Origin: Lingula anatina
Taxonomy: Eukaryota > Brachiopoda > Lingulata > Lingulida > Lingulidae
Reading direction: 5' to 3'
Length of the DNA: 64,000 nucleotides
Assembly: GCF_001039355.2 (NCBI RefSeq)
Contig: NW_019775870.1
Coordinates: 5,659 to 69,658 of the forward strand
In this document: piece by piece, positions 25,062 to 35,526 of the stretch
Layout: each line of letters starts with the position of its first letter
How positions within the stretch are numbered: position 1 is the stretch's first letter
Program-made: the position numbers and the translations under genes
Notes under the pieces: model-generated
What the model was told of the DNA's origin: nothing
Seen by the model: only the letters and a program-made list of their open reading frames with translations
Database searches by the model: none

Positions 25062-25490
25062 CTTTTTAGTGACATATCTGATAAAAAAAGGAGCATCGGA
25101 CCGGAATATAGTCAAACTAATTTTTCACAAGTGCAAAGGAGAAAGAAATTTACTTTTTGGTGATAATTCTGACAACGAGGCAGTTTTGGAATATAGTCAA
25201 AATCGACGGATGTTTATTACAAGTTCACGGGAGTAATAATTCTAGTTTTTTTATTGTTATTTCTGACGACGAAGTAGTTACGGAATAAAGTCAAAATCAA
25301 ACGGATGTTTATTTCAAGTCCACAGGAGTAATAATTCTACGTTTTGGTGACATTTTTACTACGAGGCAGTTTCGGAATATACGGCTACATGTGCTGGTTT
25401 TCAGAGCATTCATGTGCTACATGTACTTACAAGTTCAAAGGGGGAATACATTTGACTTTTACCGATATATCTGATAAAGAGGAAGAATGA
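25062..25490 (+). repeat. Degenerate ~92-bp tandem repeat, about four units
   Basis: Units start at about 25062, 25153, 25244 and 25339, with a partial fifth at about 25456. Each has a CTTTTTGGTGA-like start, a TCTGA(C/T) element, a GCAGTTTCGGAATATAGTC-like middle and an AAGTTCACGGGAG-like end. Units 2 and 3 are the closest pair. The fourth is enlarged by extra sequence around 25385-25425. Confidence 0.7.
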
Positions 25491-25799
25491 AAAGCTTAAA
25501 AACAAAAGGTAAATAACACAACCCTTTTTAAAAAGTTATAGATTTAAAAATTATTCGTATGCATGTGTGGCTTAAATTCAAAGTAATTCCCGTTTTTAAA
25601 CCATACCCATATGATATGACCTAAGTGTAATAAAATGATAAATAATAATTGTTAAACGTGAATATGCTAATTTTTGTAAAAGTGTGAGAGATATTAAATT
25701 TGTCTACTGGTAGGTATATAACGCAAGCAACGTCCTTATTCTCTTGATGCCTAGCAGGTCACATGATCACACTGTCTTTGGCTTTCAGTATTTAAGAGA

Positions 25800-25976
25800 C
25801 CTCGACTGATTTTACCAAGATGTAGTCGTGAAATTCTAGACTACATCGAGGTTAAATCCGAGTTTTTCGAGAGACGCTACGCAGAAATGTCGAGTGAAGC
25901 GAGACATTTTTGGGTAGCGGATCGAGGTTGCCCTCGATCTTCACTGAAGCTTGTCTAAATGGACAGGCTTCAGTGA
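25800..25976. repeat. Cluster of four consecutive hairpins
   Basis: Four separate dyads lie side by side. The first is at 25800-25866 (core GATGTAGTC / GACTACATC). The second is at 25875-25919 (CGCTAC...GTAGCG, with an inner AATGTC / GACATT). The third is at 25921-25938 (ATCGAGG...CCTCGAT). The fourth is at 25942-25975, a perfect 14-bp stem CACTGAAGCTTGTC around a 6-base loop. The block may be the structured end of an unrecognised element together with the palindrome at 24681. Confidence 0.7.
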
Positions 25977-26768
25977 TCATCATATCGCTACGGTCATATA
26001 ACATCCCTATGTATGTTTTAAAATACATTTCCAGATGCAGTATAACAAATACCTAACATCAGTTGTACTCTAGGATAAAAGAACCAGAATTACCACCACT
26101 TTCTTCCATATCTGCATTTTTCAAGCAATTGCAATTGCAATTTTGCACCAACAAATATGTAATGAACCTTTTACATATGCCTATGACGAATGTCCTAAAC
26201 TTATATAATTTTGAACGCTTAATTCAAGCGTGGGCTCGAAATAGGACATAACGTTTTCGTCTAACTTAGTGGATAACGCAATCCAAAGACTCCACGGTTC
26301 GTGTCAGAATACGTAAGGTCGCGCAAAGAAAACCCAAGTCCACATAATGACCAGTTAAATGATTTATTCGTTGACGCTCGGTAACTACATGATATTCTAA
26401 GTGAAGTCTCCAAATCCTAACTACGTCTCGCTCCGTACATCGTCGCTTCCAACCTCCTCCTTCGTTGCTTCCTTCTACATGTCTCCAGTCTATCTCCCTT
26501 GTTCAATTCTCATCACTTACTTTAAATACTATTTTGTTATCTTTACATGGATCCAGTGCTGCACTAGTATGAGATGTACGTCAAACATAATTACCTTTAA
26601 TTGTATAATTAATTTCTTTACTTGGGCGTCATACATAGAGACCGTCGCGTTACTCAAAAGCTATTGCACAATAACACATTACGTCATATTACTTTGTATT
26701 TTCTTTATGTCGGACCCGACATATTCCTTCCATTTTTTCCAGAAAAAAAAAAAAAAAAAAAAAACTTT

Positions 26769-26769
26769 N
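26769..26769. other. Single-N contig join
   Basis: One ambiguous base follows a poly-A run (about 26742-26764) and is 4 bp from a MITE end. The adjacency across it should not be trusted. Confidence 0.8.
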
Positions 26770-26772
26770 ACT

Positions 26773-26966
26773 GACTAAATATGGCCAACCCCACAAAAAA
26801 GCAAGCTGCCCTAATCCCCTATTGGTCTCCCCACACACTCCATTAAATGGATTAAATCTCGACTGGGTTTTAGTTGCTAACCCCCGCAGCAACAGCATGT
26901 GTGGAGGCAGAGAGACCATCAGAGAACTAGCAGCATTGCTTTAAAGTGGATTGGCCATATTAAGTC
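26773..26966. mobile_element. 194-bp MITE candidate
   Basis: The left end GACTAAATATGGCCAACCC and the inverse of the right end (GACTTAATATGGCCAATCC) match at 17 of 19 positions. The interior is non-coding. The left flank is interrupted by the contig join, so the target duplication cannot be read. Confidence 0.6.
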
Positions 26967-27440
26967 TGCCAATCAACTTGTTCTGAATGCAGTCAAAAAT
27001 TGGATCATTGACCAAAGTGGCACACAATTGAAAAGATTTATATAACAAATCATTTATTATCATCATTATTTTGCGATATTGATTAAGGTCATTTATCTGT
27101 CATTTTAAGTTTAAATTGCCCTCAGTTCAACAAGAAGTGATCCATGCACTGAGAATTTGTTGTAAATCCCACATTGGATGTCCTTAACAAAGGTTCATCA
27201 GCTTGGTTTATGCATTATTCATTGGACAGTTGTAACATAAATATTTCTTTTAAAATTTTAGTGGTTGCTTTTAATACTTATATTGTGTACAATTATGTGT
27301 AATTATTTATTCCCACCTCAGGGGTGAAAGACATAAAAGAGTACATACATAAAATCGCACACTAAATATATGGTTAGCTGGACAAGTTGGGCTTGATTCG
27401 TAAATCCAAAATTGAACGGAAAAAAAATCAAAAAGAAATT

Positions 27441-27522
27441 CGACGAGGATGGGATTCGAACCCACGCGGGGAGACCCCAATGGATTAGCAGTCCATCGCC
27501 TTAACCACTCGGCCACCTCGTC
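27441..27522 (-). tRNA. tRNA-Ser (anticodon GCT)
   Basis: Read on the minus strand, the acceptor stem GACGAGG pairs perfectly with CCTCGTC. The A box (TGGCCGAGTGG) and B box (GGTTCGAATCC) are canonical. The anticodon loop CTGCTAA gives anticodon GCT, and there is a long variable arm as expected for a class II serine tRNA. The discriminator is G and CCA is not encoded. A T-rich run just downstream on the minus strand serves as a Pol III terminator. No intron. It appears functional. Confidence 0.97.
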
Positions 27523-28886
27523 TTACGATGCACGTGGTGCGTTTTTACCTTTATAACATGTAACACTTGTTCTTACTTTTTATAAAACTATATTGTGGTG
27601 TAGTTATTCCCAGAAGTACAAATCATTTTTTCTTAACTATATCTGTTATTTTTGTACTTAATTGATGTAATTTTAATAATCATAATCCCAAATTAACTGT
27701 TACGACAACATGATTTACGGTATTACGCAGGTGACCTGTGAACTCCACCATGTGAATGAACCAAATAAATAGTGAAGGTACGTCAGGTAAGTTGAACTGA
27801 CTCATGAGAGTTAATAGCGCGTCTTTATTTTCCATTTTTACGTCATTTTAACTTCCCGTTGGTAAAATATTCCTTGAAGAAAATAACTTTGCTGAATGTA
27901 GACAGGCAAGTGTACAGCGAATTCCTTGACTAAAAACTAAGAAAGTTTCAGCAAGTTGAACAACGATAATGCTGTTTAGTAAAAATTACTATAATGTGTA
28001 AAAGTGGCCATCGTACTGAACCTATGTGCTGTATTACTGAAGCTGTTATTTATGGTAATAACGCAATTTGTTGTTCAAAGACGTACTATTTGAATTATGC
28101 ATACCCAGCTCCAGCCGTTTGTCATGACTTGTGGACCGCGCGTTTTGCTTGTTCAACTTCATGAATCTTGGCCTAGCTTTACTGTGTTCTAGCCCCAATC
28201 TAGGTACATATCCAGTTCAGTGAGAGTTGCGTCGCCATAACTTACCACGTGTTTTTCACAACAGTGTTGTAGCGCTAATTAAGTTTATCACAGGGAGCGA
28301 GCAAGCTATATACACATGTATCCCAGATTAACTTTCAGTATCCAAAGAAAGCTTGGAGGGGGGGTGGGGGGGGGTCAACACAAGGATTTTGTTTACTGCT
28401 TATGGTGAGCTAATCATAAAATACGTCCTTCTTATACACGTACTGTACTGTAAAAAACAGGAACATTCCACCAACTAAAGCTGTGGTGAATTACTTATAC
28501 TTATCCACATACACACTACGTACATGTATGTGCACTTTCCATATTCAATTTGATTGCAGTATATTTTTAATTATTTGTTTATTTAATAATCACAGTCCCA
28601 GTATATGCTTTTTTCCCTTTGCCCCTTGTTACACACAAAAAAGTTCTCTTTTAGATCAGCAGCATGTGATGTATATGTGTTGAAAAGGTAATTTATTAAA
28701 TCAAAGTATACAAGAATAATGAGAGGGTGGGTTTTTAAATAAGGGTTATTTCAGTATAATGTACAGACAGCCTGTCAGCAGTGCAGATGTTTTGGTGGTT
28801 TGCTGTAAACTGTCTTCCTTACATTTCTCTGAGGGCGCACTCAGAACAAGTTGATCTGCAGATTAACAGATCTGCAGTTCAAATAT
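27523..28886. other. Intergenic, nothing recognised
   Basis: No coding signal. A G-rich tract (about 28357-28374) could form a G-quadruplex. Otherwise it is unremarkable AT-rich DNA up to the repeat that hosts the LTR element. Confidence 0.5.
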
Positions 28887-29077
28887 TACCCCATTCACCC
28901 TACGCTCAGTTATCCGGATAAGTTGCGAATTAGGTCACAATTCGAATAAATGCAGTAGTGTGAACGCAAGAAGATTTTTGTAATGCGAATTTTCAAAATC
29001 CTGCAAGCGAGGTGGATTTCTAAGCACGATCCGAATAACTTACCGGAATCGACACCTGTACAGATCTTACTGCGCAT

Positions 29078-29464
29078 TGTACTGGGTTCTTTAATATACC
29101 ACCGGGTATAAAATTACTTCTAAGGGCTCTAACGCAAACGTGAAGTTCCAAGGTTCGGTACACGATTCCCGACTTGAGTTATGCTCAGAGAGAATAGCAA
29201 CGCAACACCACTGTTTCGTTACAAAATCACAAACTGAATTTTATTTGGCTTCGTAGCCTTCTTTATACTTAAAACCGGCGTGCCAGACCTTTAATGTTTA
29301 CGAGTTTAAAGATAAGAAGAGCGTCTAAAGATAAGAGTGATTACTGCGATAGGGTAGAGGGAAAGAGCGTCTAAAGATAAGAGTAATTACTATGAACTAA
29401 TTGAGCCGCGTGCACATGCCCGCGACTCTGATCAAAGGGAATTTAAAATATACTGGTCTGAACA
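29078..29464 (-). repeat. LTR (3' LTR in sense orientation)
   Basis: 387 bp beginning TGTACTGGG and ending TCTGAACA on the + strand (TG...CA ends). Within it, AGAGCGTCTAAAGATAAGAG occurs twice (about 29319 and 29363). In the sense direction TATAAA (complement of 29262-29267) precedes AATAAA (complement of 29240-29245), plausible promoter and polyadenylation elements. Confidence 0.95.
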
Positions 29465-30071
29465 CGCCTTCCGTTTTTACCAGAAAAAAAAACACATTTT
29501 TTTTTTCATTAATTACGTTAAAGACATTCATTCTGGATAGTATTTACAATATATATACATGACGAATCGGCCCGGGGGAAAACCAGAGATAAAACCCTTT
29601 GATTTATGTCTTTGAATAAAGGGGAAAAAAAATAACTCTGGAAACCGGGCAATTGACGTTTTATAATTTAAAGTCTTTGAAGATTGATATTTGAGTCTTT
29701 CAATCGTCGGCAAACGGCAGGGTGAAGTTCGAATAATTTCCTCATCGGAGGGTCCACCATTACTTTTGCTGTGGGGTCACACTTATTTCCGGGATGCAGG
29801 GCTGATGGGTCCAATGGATACCGGCGGAACGTTAGCGAGGCGAAGTGCAGTGGACATCGGCGATGATGGATTTCGGGTGGAACGGTCGCTGTTGGCGGAG
29901 TCTACCATCATCGAGTTTACGGGTCAAAAGTATGGCTACAGTAGGCCCAGGGTCATAATCTGAAAAATTCAAAAGTAAAGAACGCTCCCCACACCGGGAA
30001 ATTATCCCTGAAAAATAAATCTATACAAAGATATCGTGATAATATTCATTATAATTGAGCTCGCCATTAAT
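29465..30071 (-). other. Retroelement 3' non-coding region
   Basis: 607 bp between the env-like stop codon and the downstream LTR. The open frame on the opposite strand has no support. The bases directly next to the LTR, in sense AAAAACGGAAGGCG, are purine-rich and could be the polypurine tract for plus-strand priming. Confidence 0.5.
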
Positions 30072-32114
30072 TTATTTTATTTCGTTGTACATCAACATCC
30101 CATCTCGCTGTGGGGTGTACAACGCCTGAAGTGGGCTTGGTCCAGGGTTTGCGGTCATTTTGTTCCTAGGGATAAATTGAATTTCATTAGGTGCCGAGTC
30201 CTTAATTAGGGTGGCAGATTCCGGTTCTGTTTCTATGGTAATTGGTCTCGGCTTCGATCTTCCCTGAAATTTCTTCAAACATTTAGTTAGCCACCATTTC
30301 CGTATAATTATGATAACTATTCCAATGACAATCACAATTAAAGCAAAAGTGCCTAAATAACCCCACACATTACTAGAATCTGGTATAAAATCTTCCCAAA
30401 GGCTTTTGTCATTCCATGTAATTTGTTTTAAAGGGACGGTCGATTGGAGGGCTAGGTCTTTCTGATTTAAGTTTTTCAACAGTTTGAGAGCGTCGTTTTC
30501 GCGTATCGTATCGGTTAAATTTAATCCTTTAGAGAAATTTAATTGAATAGGGTGGATTTCGATTTTCCCAATTTGGTGAACTACGCCGGGTAAAATATAA
30601 TTATCCCCCTGAATTTCGCATCCGTTTTCTACATTTAATAAATAAGTTCCGGGTCGAATTTTCACAGAATGTTCTACCGTATTGTCGCATCTCGTGTACA
30701 AAGTCTCCCCCCAAGTAACAATAACATATTGTCCCGGTTTAATTTCTTTGGCAAAGCCTTTGTCTAAACTTTTGGAGATTTTAATTTCACATGCTTCCCT
30801 ATGTTTTTCATCCCCTGCGATTATTGCCCGTTCGCATTTTTGACCAGTTTTATAAAGGGGTCCGGAACTACAAACCACAGGATTTTCGCCTGCACAATTT
30901 TGAGGAAAAAATATTTGTCCCGTTTTTGGAAATAAACCTATCATTTCATGGTCCAATTGGACATGTGCCGAAAGTCCGCTTGAATTGTAGGGGACGGGGA
31001 AAGTCAAAACGTTATGAAGCCAATACTGTACGCTACTCACGAGGGGTAATTCCACCTTATAAATTAGGGTATCGACATCGTGAATGGGAGATACTGGCAT
31101 GTAACGGTAATACCAGGTGAGATCTACCATGGGTTTTAATTGTTTCCCCCGTACTGCAACGGTAACAATCTCGCGAAGCTTCCTCGGTGGAAGTAATAAT
31201 TCGGTTAATCTCCCTAATTCTAACGACATTCTTTGCCTGTTGTATCGGTCCAAAAGCAAAATTTGGTGATCGATTAATTTTTCAAAATTGCTTACCGCTC
31301 GCTCTACGTTAAATGAGACCATTAATTTCGTTAGACTTTCTTGTGTGTTATTTAGATTTCGAATTAAACCATTTATCCTGTTAAAAACGCTTTCTTTTAA
31401 GTAATGTTGGATGGCGTTTATGTGTCGTATGTTCGTGTTCATGGTGTTTACCGTTTTATTTACCACTGAAGCCAAAAATTCTACCCTGTGAGCGATTTCT
31501 CGATTTTCTTTCCTTGTCTGTGTAACCAATTTTCTACACTGTTCTACCGATTTGTCCGTACTGATACCGAATAAGTAGCTGCTAGCTTCACCGATGAAGT
31601 CGAAGAGCCCGCGTTTAGATCGAAACGTCTGGCCAGACCCATTTCGATCCACCTTACTGGGGGTGTCCGCCACCCAGCCATGCAAGGCTGTCTGCGAGTC
31701 CTCTAATTCATAGAAAAGGTGCAAACTACCTATCAGTCTCTTTTTCCATTGTTCTTTTGCCGCGGTGTTTATGTACCGGCCTCTGTGTGCCCAATTTATT
31801 TCCGTTATGATGTCTGTGAATTTAGCCGTAACATTATTTCTGTTTAAACGCGGTTTATCGATAGTAACTAAAACTGTCCATACAGCTTTAGTTATTTGTA
31901 ACTGCTGCCTCTGAGTAATTAAAACTCCATCAGGTAGCTGATTTAATTCGGCCTGTGCCATTCTAAACATTAAAAGAACCACTAACACCTTTAAAGCGCG
32001 CGCGAGGTGATAGGCGTTCGATTTAAAGTTTACATTTCCATTGGCTCGTGGACTACGTCCGGGCAGTCCGTTTTTCGCGTTTTTATCGGCAGGGATAAAT
32101 GTTGTTCGCGACAT
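30072..32114 (-). CDS. env: Env-like glycoprotein (baculovirus F-like layout)
   Basis: 680 residues from a true ATG at 32114, overlapping the 3' end of pol by 85 bp in another frame. A hydrophobic stretch at residues about 42-55 looks like a signal peptide, although preceded by about 40 residues. A furin-type site RSKR lies at about 165-168, immediately followed by a glycine-led hydrophobic segment like the fusion peptide of baculovirus F and insect errantivirus Env proteins. Several N-glycosylation sequons follow, with cysteines in the ectodomain. A single membrane span lies at about 586-604, and a basic-to-acidic cytoplasmic tail of about 75 residues ends the protein. In known relatives env is expressed from a spliced subgenomic RNA. 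The frame is intact. Function in this host is inferred only; no receptor or infectivity can be claimed. Confidence 0.85.
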   Translation of the reverse strand: MSRTTFIPADKNAKNGLPGRSPRANGNVNFKSNAYHLARALKVLVVLLMFRMAQAELNQLPDGVLITQRQQLQITKAVWTVLVTIDKPRLNRNNVTAKFTDIITEINWAHRGRYINTAAKEQWKKRLIGSLHLFYELEDSQTALHGWVADTPSKVDRNGSGQTFRSKRGLFDFIGEASSYLFGISTDKSVEQCRKLVTQTRKENREIAHRVEFLASVVNKTVNTMNTNIRHINAIQHYLKESVFNRINGLIRNLNNTQESLTKLMVSFNVERAVSNFEKLIDHQILLLDRYNRQRMSLELGRLTELLLPPRKLREIVTVAVRGKQLKPMVDLTWYYRYMPVSPIHDVDTLIYKVELPLVSSVQYWLHNVLTFPVPYNSSGLSAHVQLDHEMIGLFPKTGQIFFPQNCAGENPVVCSSGPLYKTGQKCERAIIAGDEKHREACEIKISKSLDKGFAKEIKPGQYVIVTWGETLYTRCDNTVEHSVKIRPGTYLLNVENGCEIQGDNYILPGVVHQIGKIEIHPIQLNFSKGLNLTDTIRENDALKLLKNLNQKDLALQSTVPLKQITWNDKSLWEDFIPDSSNVWGYLGTFALIVIVIGIVIIIIRKWWLTKCLKKFQGRSKPRPITIETEPESATLIKDSAPNEIQFIPRNKMTANPGPSPLQALYTPQRDGMLMYNEIK

Positions 32115-35100
32115 CGTCGTTTAAACCGAGTGTTGTGTGAGTGAGTAGGTGTTTCGCGAAGCGTCCGCGTGTGATGTACACCAATTTCGTTATCGTCACT
32201 CTCTGTGTCGGAATGTTCAACGTCCTGATCAGTCGGCACTTGCTCAACTGAGTTACTAACCTGAGTGGAGACTGGGTTTTCGATCGGCTGAGCGTCCTCG
32301 GGTTCCCCAGGGGCTTCGGTGTTGACTGGGTCCTGTACCAGTTGCAACTGACCCACGGCTGGGACTACTCTCCGTTTATAAACCCGTTTTGCTCTTGGGG
32401 CCACGTCGTCCCAAGGCAGTCCCCTATCTACCAGTTTTAATCTCCGACGATTAACCACACGCGTTTTCCCTGTTTCTTGATGAGATAACCAAAATGCGTT
32501 GCCTCGCGATCTGATTACCGTGTAAACGGGATCGTATCTTGATCCGAACGTGATGCTGTCGGGTGCTCGAACAATGACGCTATCTCCGACATCTATATGG
32601 CCCGCGTTTGCCTTTGCATCATACCGCCTTTTATTTTCCAATCGCGATGCTTGGAGATTGTCCCTCGCGGCTGTTAACGCGTCCGATAAGTCACTCAAAC
32701 GCCCCTTTAATGGGTCTGTTTGAGCATTCACGTTTAGCACCTTCGATAAGGGCATTCGAGGATGGCGGCCATAAACTAGAAAGAAAGGAGAATAATTTGT
32801 GGCTGTTGATACGCTTGTCCGATAAGCCAACAAAGCATTTCCGATCGCCGCTTCCCAATTCTTTGTGTCGTTGTTCACTAAACGCGCAATCAGGTGTTTG
32901 ATTGTTTTATTGAAGATTTCCGCGCGCCCGTTGGATTGGGGATTAAACGGAGCTGTTCTTCTTTGCTCAATACCTACACCGGATAGGTACGCCATGAATT
33001 CATGTGCGCTAAATTCGCTACCGCGGTCAGATATTATAATTTCGGGAAATCCGTGAGTAGGGAAGTATTGGGTAGCTAACGCTGTTTCTACTGCACAAGC
33101 AGTTTTATTTTCAATTGGATAGCATTCGGCCCACCCAGACAAATGATCTACAACTGTTAAACAGTATTTATTCCCCTTTGGTGATGTTACAAATGGACCA
33201 ATGAGATCCATCCCTACTATTTGAAAAGGGTAGGCTGGCATAGGCATTTCACCTAGCCTCGGCCTGTCTGGTTTGCTTTTATGGACTAAACATGTGGGGC
33301 ATCGTTTTATCCAGCGCGTCACTTCCTTTTTCATCCCTTTCCACACATACGCCTCCTTAATTCGAGCCATTGTTTTGAAAATTCCCGCATGACCCACGTT
33401 TTTGTGACAATTCGAAATTACCTGATCTCGAAATCGCGAAGGTAATAATAAACGCGGATAGTCTGGCTCATATTGAGACGGGGCGCGTGTTGAATATAGT
33501 AAGCCTTCAAAGACTTCGTAATCTGATGCCTCATCTTTAGCCTCGTCGATTTCCGCGGGAAATTCCTTCCTTTGCTCGGCTTTAAGATCCTCGATGATCA
33601 ACCCGTCGGCTTCTATCGGAATGTTAATTGCGGGGTCATTGTCACTAAAAGCCCTTACGTCAATCCATTCTTGAGTGTCGATTACCGCGACCTGATCTGC
33701 ATCGGGCAAAATTTCGTGTGGTAATCTACTCAGATAATCCGCGCAAGTGTTCTTTGTCCCTTTGATATATTCTATTTTCGCGCTGTATTCTGATAAAATC
33801 GCACACCAACGCTGTAATCTGCTGTTTTGTACTCGCGATGAGAACATAGATTTGAGCGGTTTGTGATCAGTATAAATCGTGAAATCTGCACCAAAAAGAT
33901 AAGGTCGTAGTTTGTTCACCGTGTACATAATTGCATATGCTTCTTTCTCAATTGTTGAATAATTTTTCTGCGGTGGGGTAAATTTATGACTGACGTACTG
34001 TACAGCCCTATCGCGACCTTTGTCATCTGTCTGCACTAAAACCGCGCCTAGTGCATTGTCACTCGCGTCTGTGTACAATTTGTAAGGTTTATCAGGCTGC
34101 GGGTGAGCCATTACCTTGTTTGATACCAAAAGTTCTTTCAAACGATCAAAACTCCGTTGGTGTTCGGGCCTCCATTCAAATTTCACGTGTTTCTTTGTCA
34201 AATTATGCAAAGGGGCTGCTATTCGCGCAAAATCTGGGATTGTTCGCGCATAGTAATTAACCATGCCCAGAAACGATCTCACGTCTTTCGCTCTCTTAGG
34301 AGTTGGCAAGTTTTGAATGGGTTTGATTTTATCAGGGTTGCTACGGATTCCGTCTTTGTTTACCACGTAACCCAGAAGGTGTACCTCGTCTTTGGCCCAT
34401 TCACACTTTGAGGGTTTTATCTTCAGATCGGCTTTGCGGAACCGGTCGAAGACTTCGCGCAGGTGTTGTAAATGTTCGCTAAGGCTGTTTGAATAAACAA
34501 CGATATCATCGATGTACGCGAACGCGCATTTGCCTATTAATCCCGATAAAACGGTATCTAGTACCTTCTGAAAATGCGGAGGTCCGTTTTTTACCCCAAA
34601 AGGCACACGTTTATACTCAAATAATCCGCGATGACAAATAAATGCTGTTTTATGAATGTCTTCGTCGGCGATTGTGAGTTGTGTGAAACCACTTTTCAAA
34701 TCTAAGACCGAGTAAATTTTCGCGTTACCCAAGTTTTCAAAGATGTCATTTATCAAGGGTAAAGGGTAGCGGTACTGTTTTGTTCGTTCGTTTAATTTTC
34801 TGTAATCCACGCAAAATCTTACAGAATTGTCCGCTTTTGGCACAATGAGGCAGGGTGAACTCCACTGACTTTGACTGGGTCGTATTATGTCATTATCAAG
34901 GAGGAATTGAATCTCTTTGTCGATAACATCGCGCTTTGTTAGAGGTGTCCGATACGCGTGCTGTTGCACTGGTTCGTTATCGCCCGTGTCTATAATCATC
35001 GGGATTATATCACACTTACCTAAGGGATTCTTATCAGTGCTGAAAACGTCGCGGTATTCCTCGATTAATTTATCTATCTCCGCGTTCCCGGACGGCGGCG

Positions 35101-35524
35101 GCACCTCTACGATCTCAGCGACGCGATCTGGCCCATTGTATTCTTTCAATGGCCAATCTTTATTGAATAAGCGCATAATTTTCCGCGGGCAATCTACCGT
35201 TGCGTGTCCCTCGCGTAGGACATCAATGCCGATAATCATCTCGTGATTAATACCGTCGACTACTACCACGTCGCAATACGTCGCGCCATCAATTTTGACT
35301 TTCGTTCGTCCTTTTACATCTAGCTTCTCCCCTGAGACGCTAAAAATCTCGTTTGTTTTCTCCAGCACCGTTCTTCTTCCCGTGGCTTCGCACACTTTTT
35401 TGAAAATGTCGAGGCGAAGGCAGGTACAGCATGCACCAGAATCAATCAGGGCCCTACACCGTACTCCACTAAGACCTAAAACTACAGCTAATCTACTGAT
35501 TGAGAGTGCCTCTGTACCCGCCAC
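32030..35524 (-). CDS. pol: Pol polyprotein: protease, RT, RNase H, integrase
   Basis: About 1164 residues with no ATG at the start: the first listed codon is GTG and the frame is open upstream into the slippery site. Residue numbers count from that GTG. The aspartic protease has ALIDSGA (active D28). The reverse transcriptase has YIDD (about 337-340). RNase H begins at YTDAS (about 484). The integrase has an HHCC finger (about 707-747) and catalytic residues in VGMDLIGPF (D773), IISDRGSEF (D833) and NGRAEIFNK (E869). A C-terminal GPY/F-like region follows; I see no chromodomain. All catalytic residues inspected are present. It is made as a Gag-Pol fusion by -1 frameshifting (see 35530-35536). 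The 3' end overlaps the env-like gene. Confidence 0.96.
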   Translation of the reverse strand: MAGTEALSISRLAVVLGLSGVRCRALIDSGACCTCLRLDIFKKVCEATGRRTVLEKTNEIFSVSGEKLDVKGRTKVKIDGATYCDVVVVDGINHEMIIGIDVLREGHATVDCPRKIMRLFNKDWPLKEYNGPDRVAEIVEVPPPSGNAEIDKLIEEYRDVFSTDKNPLGKCDIIPMIIDTGDNEPVQQHAYRTPLTKRDVIDKEIQFLLDNDIIRPSQSQWSSPCLIVPKADNSVRFCVDYRKLNERTKQYRYPLPLINDIFENLGNAKIYSVLDLKSGFTQLTIADEDIHKTAFICHRGLFEYKRVPFGVKNGPPHFQKVLDTVLSGLIGKCAFAYIDDIVVYSNSLSEHLQHLREVFDRFRKADLKIKPSKCEWAKDEVHLLGYVVNKDGIRSNPDKIKPIQNLPTPKRAKDVRSFLGMVNYYARTIPDFARIAAPLHNLTKKHVKFEWRPEHQRSFDRLKELLVSNKVMAHPQPDKPYKLYTDASDNALGAVLVQTDDKGRDRAVQYVSHKFTPPQKNYSTIEKEAYAIMYTVNKLRPYLFGADFTIYTDHKPLKSMFSSRVQNSRLQRWCAILSEYSAKIEYIKGTKNTCADYLSRLPHEILPDADQVAVIDTQEWIDVRAFSDNDPAINIPIEADGLIIEDLKAEQRKEFPAEIDEAKDEASDYEVFEGLLYSTRAPSQYEPDYPRLLLPSRFRDQVISNCHKNVGHAGIFKTMARIKEAYVWKGMKKEVTRWIKRCPTCLVHKSKPDRPRLGEMPMPAYPFQIVGMDLIGPFVTSPKGNKYCLTVVDHLSGWAECYPIENKTACAVETALATQYFPTHGFPEIIISDRGSEFSAHEFMAYLSGVGIEQRRTAPFNPQSNGRAEIFNKTIKHLIARLVNNDTKNWEAAIGNALLAYRTSVSTATNYSPFFLVYGRHPRMPLSKVLNVNAQTDPLKGRLSDLSDALTAARDNLQASRLENKRRYDAKANAGHIDVGDSVIVRAPDSITFGSRYDPVYTVIRSRGNAFWLSHQETGKTRVVNRRRLKLVDRGLPWDDVAPRAKRVYKRRVVPAVGQLQLVQDPVNTEAPGEPEDAQPIENPVSTQVSNSVEQVPTDQDVEHSDTESDDNEIGVHHTRTLRETPTHSHNTRFKRRCREQHLSLPIKTRKTDCPDVVHEPMEM

Positions 35525-35526
35525 GT

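Noticed and set aside
29691..29963. 90-codon plus-strand frame inside the LTR element
   Set aside because: It is antisense to the element's transcription, in the 3' non-coding region, with no known motif.
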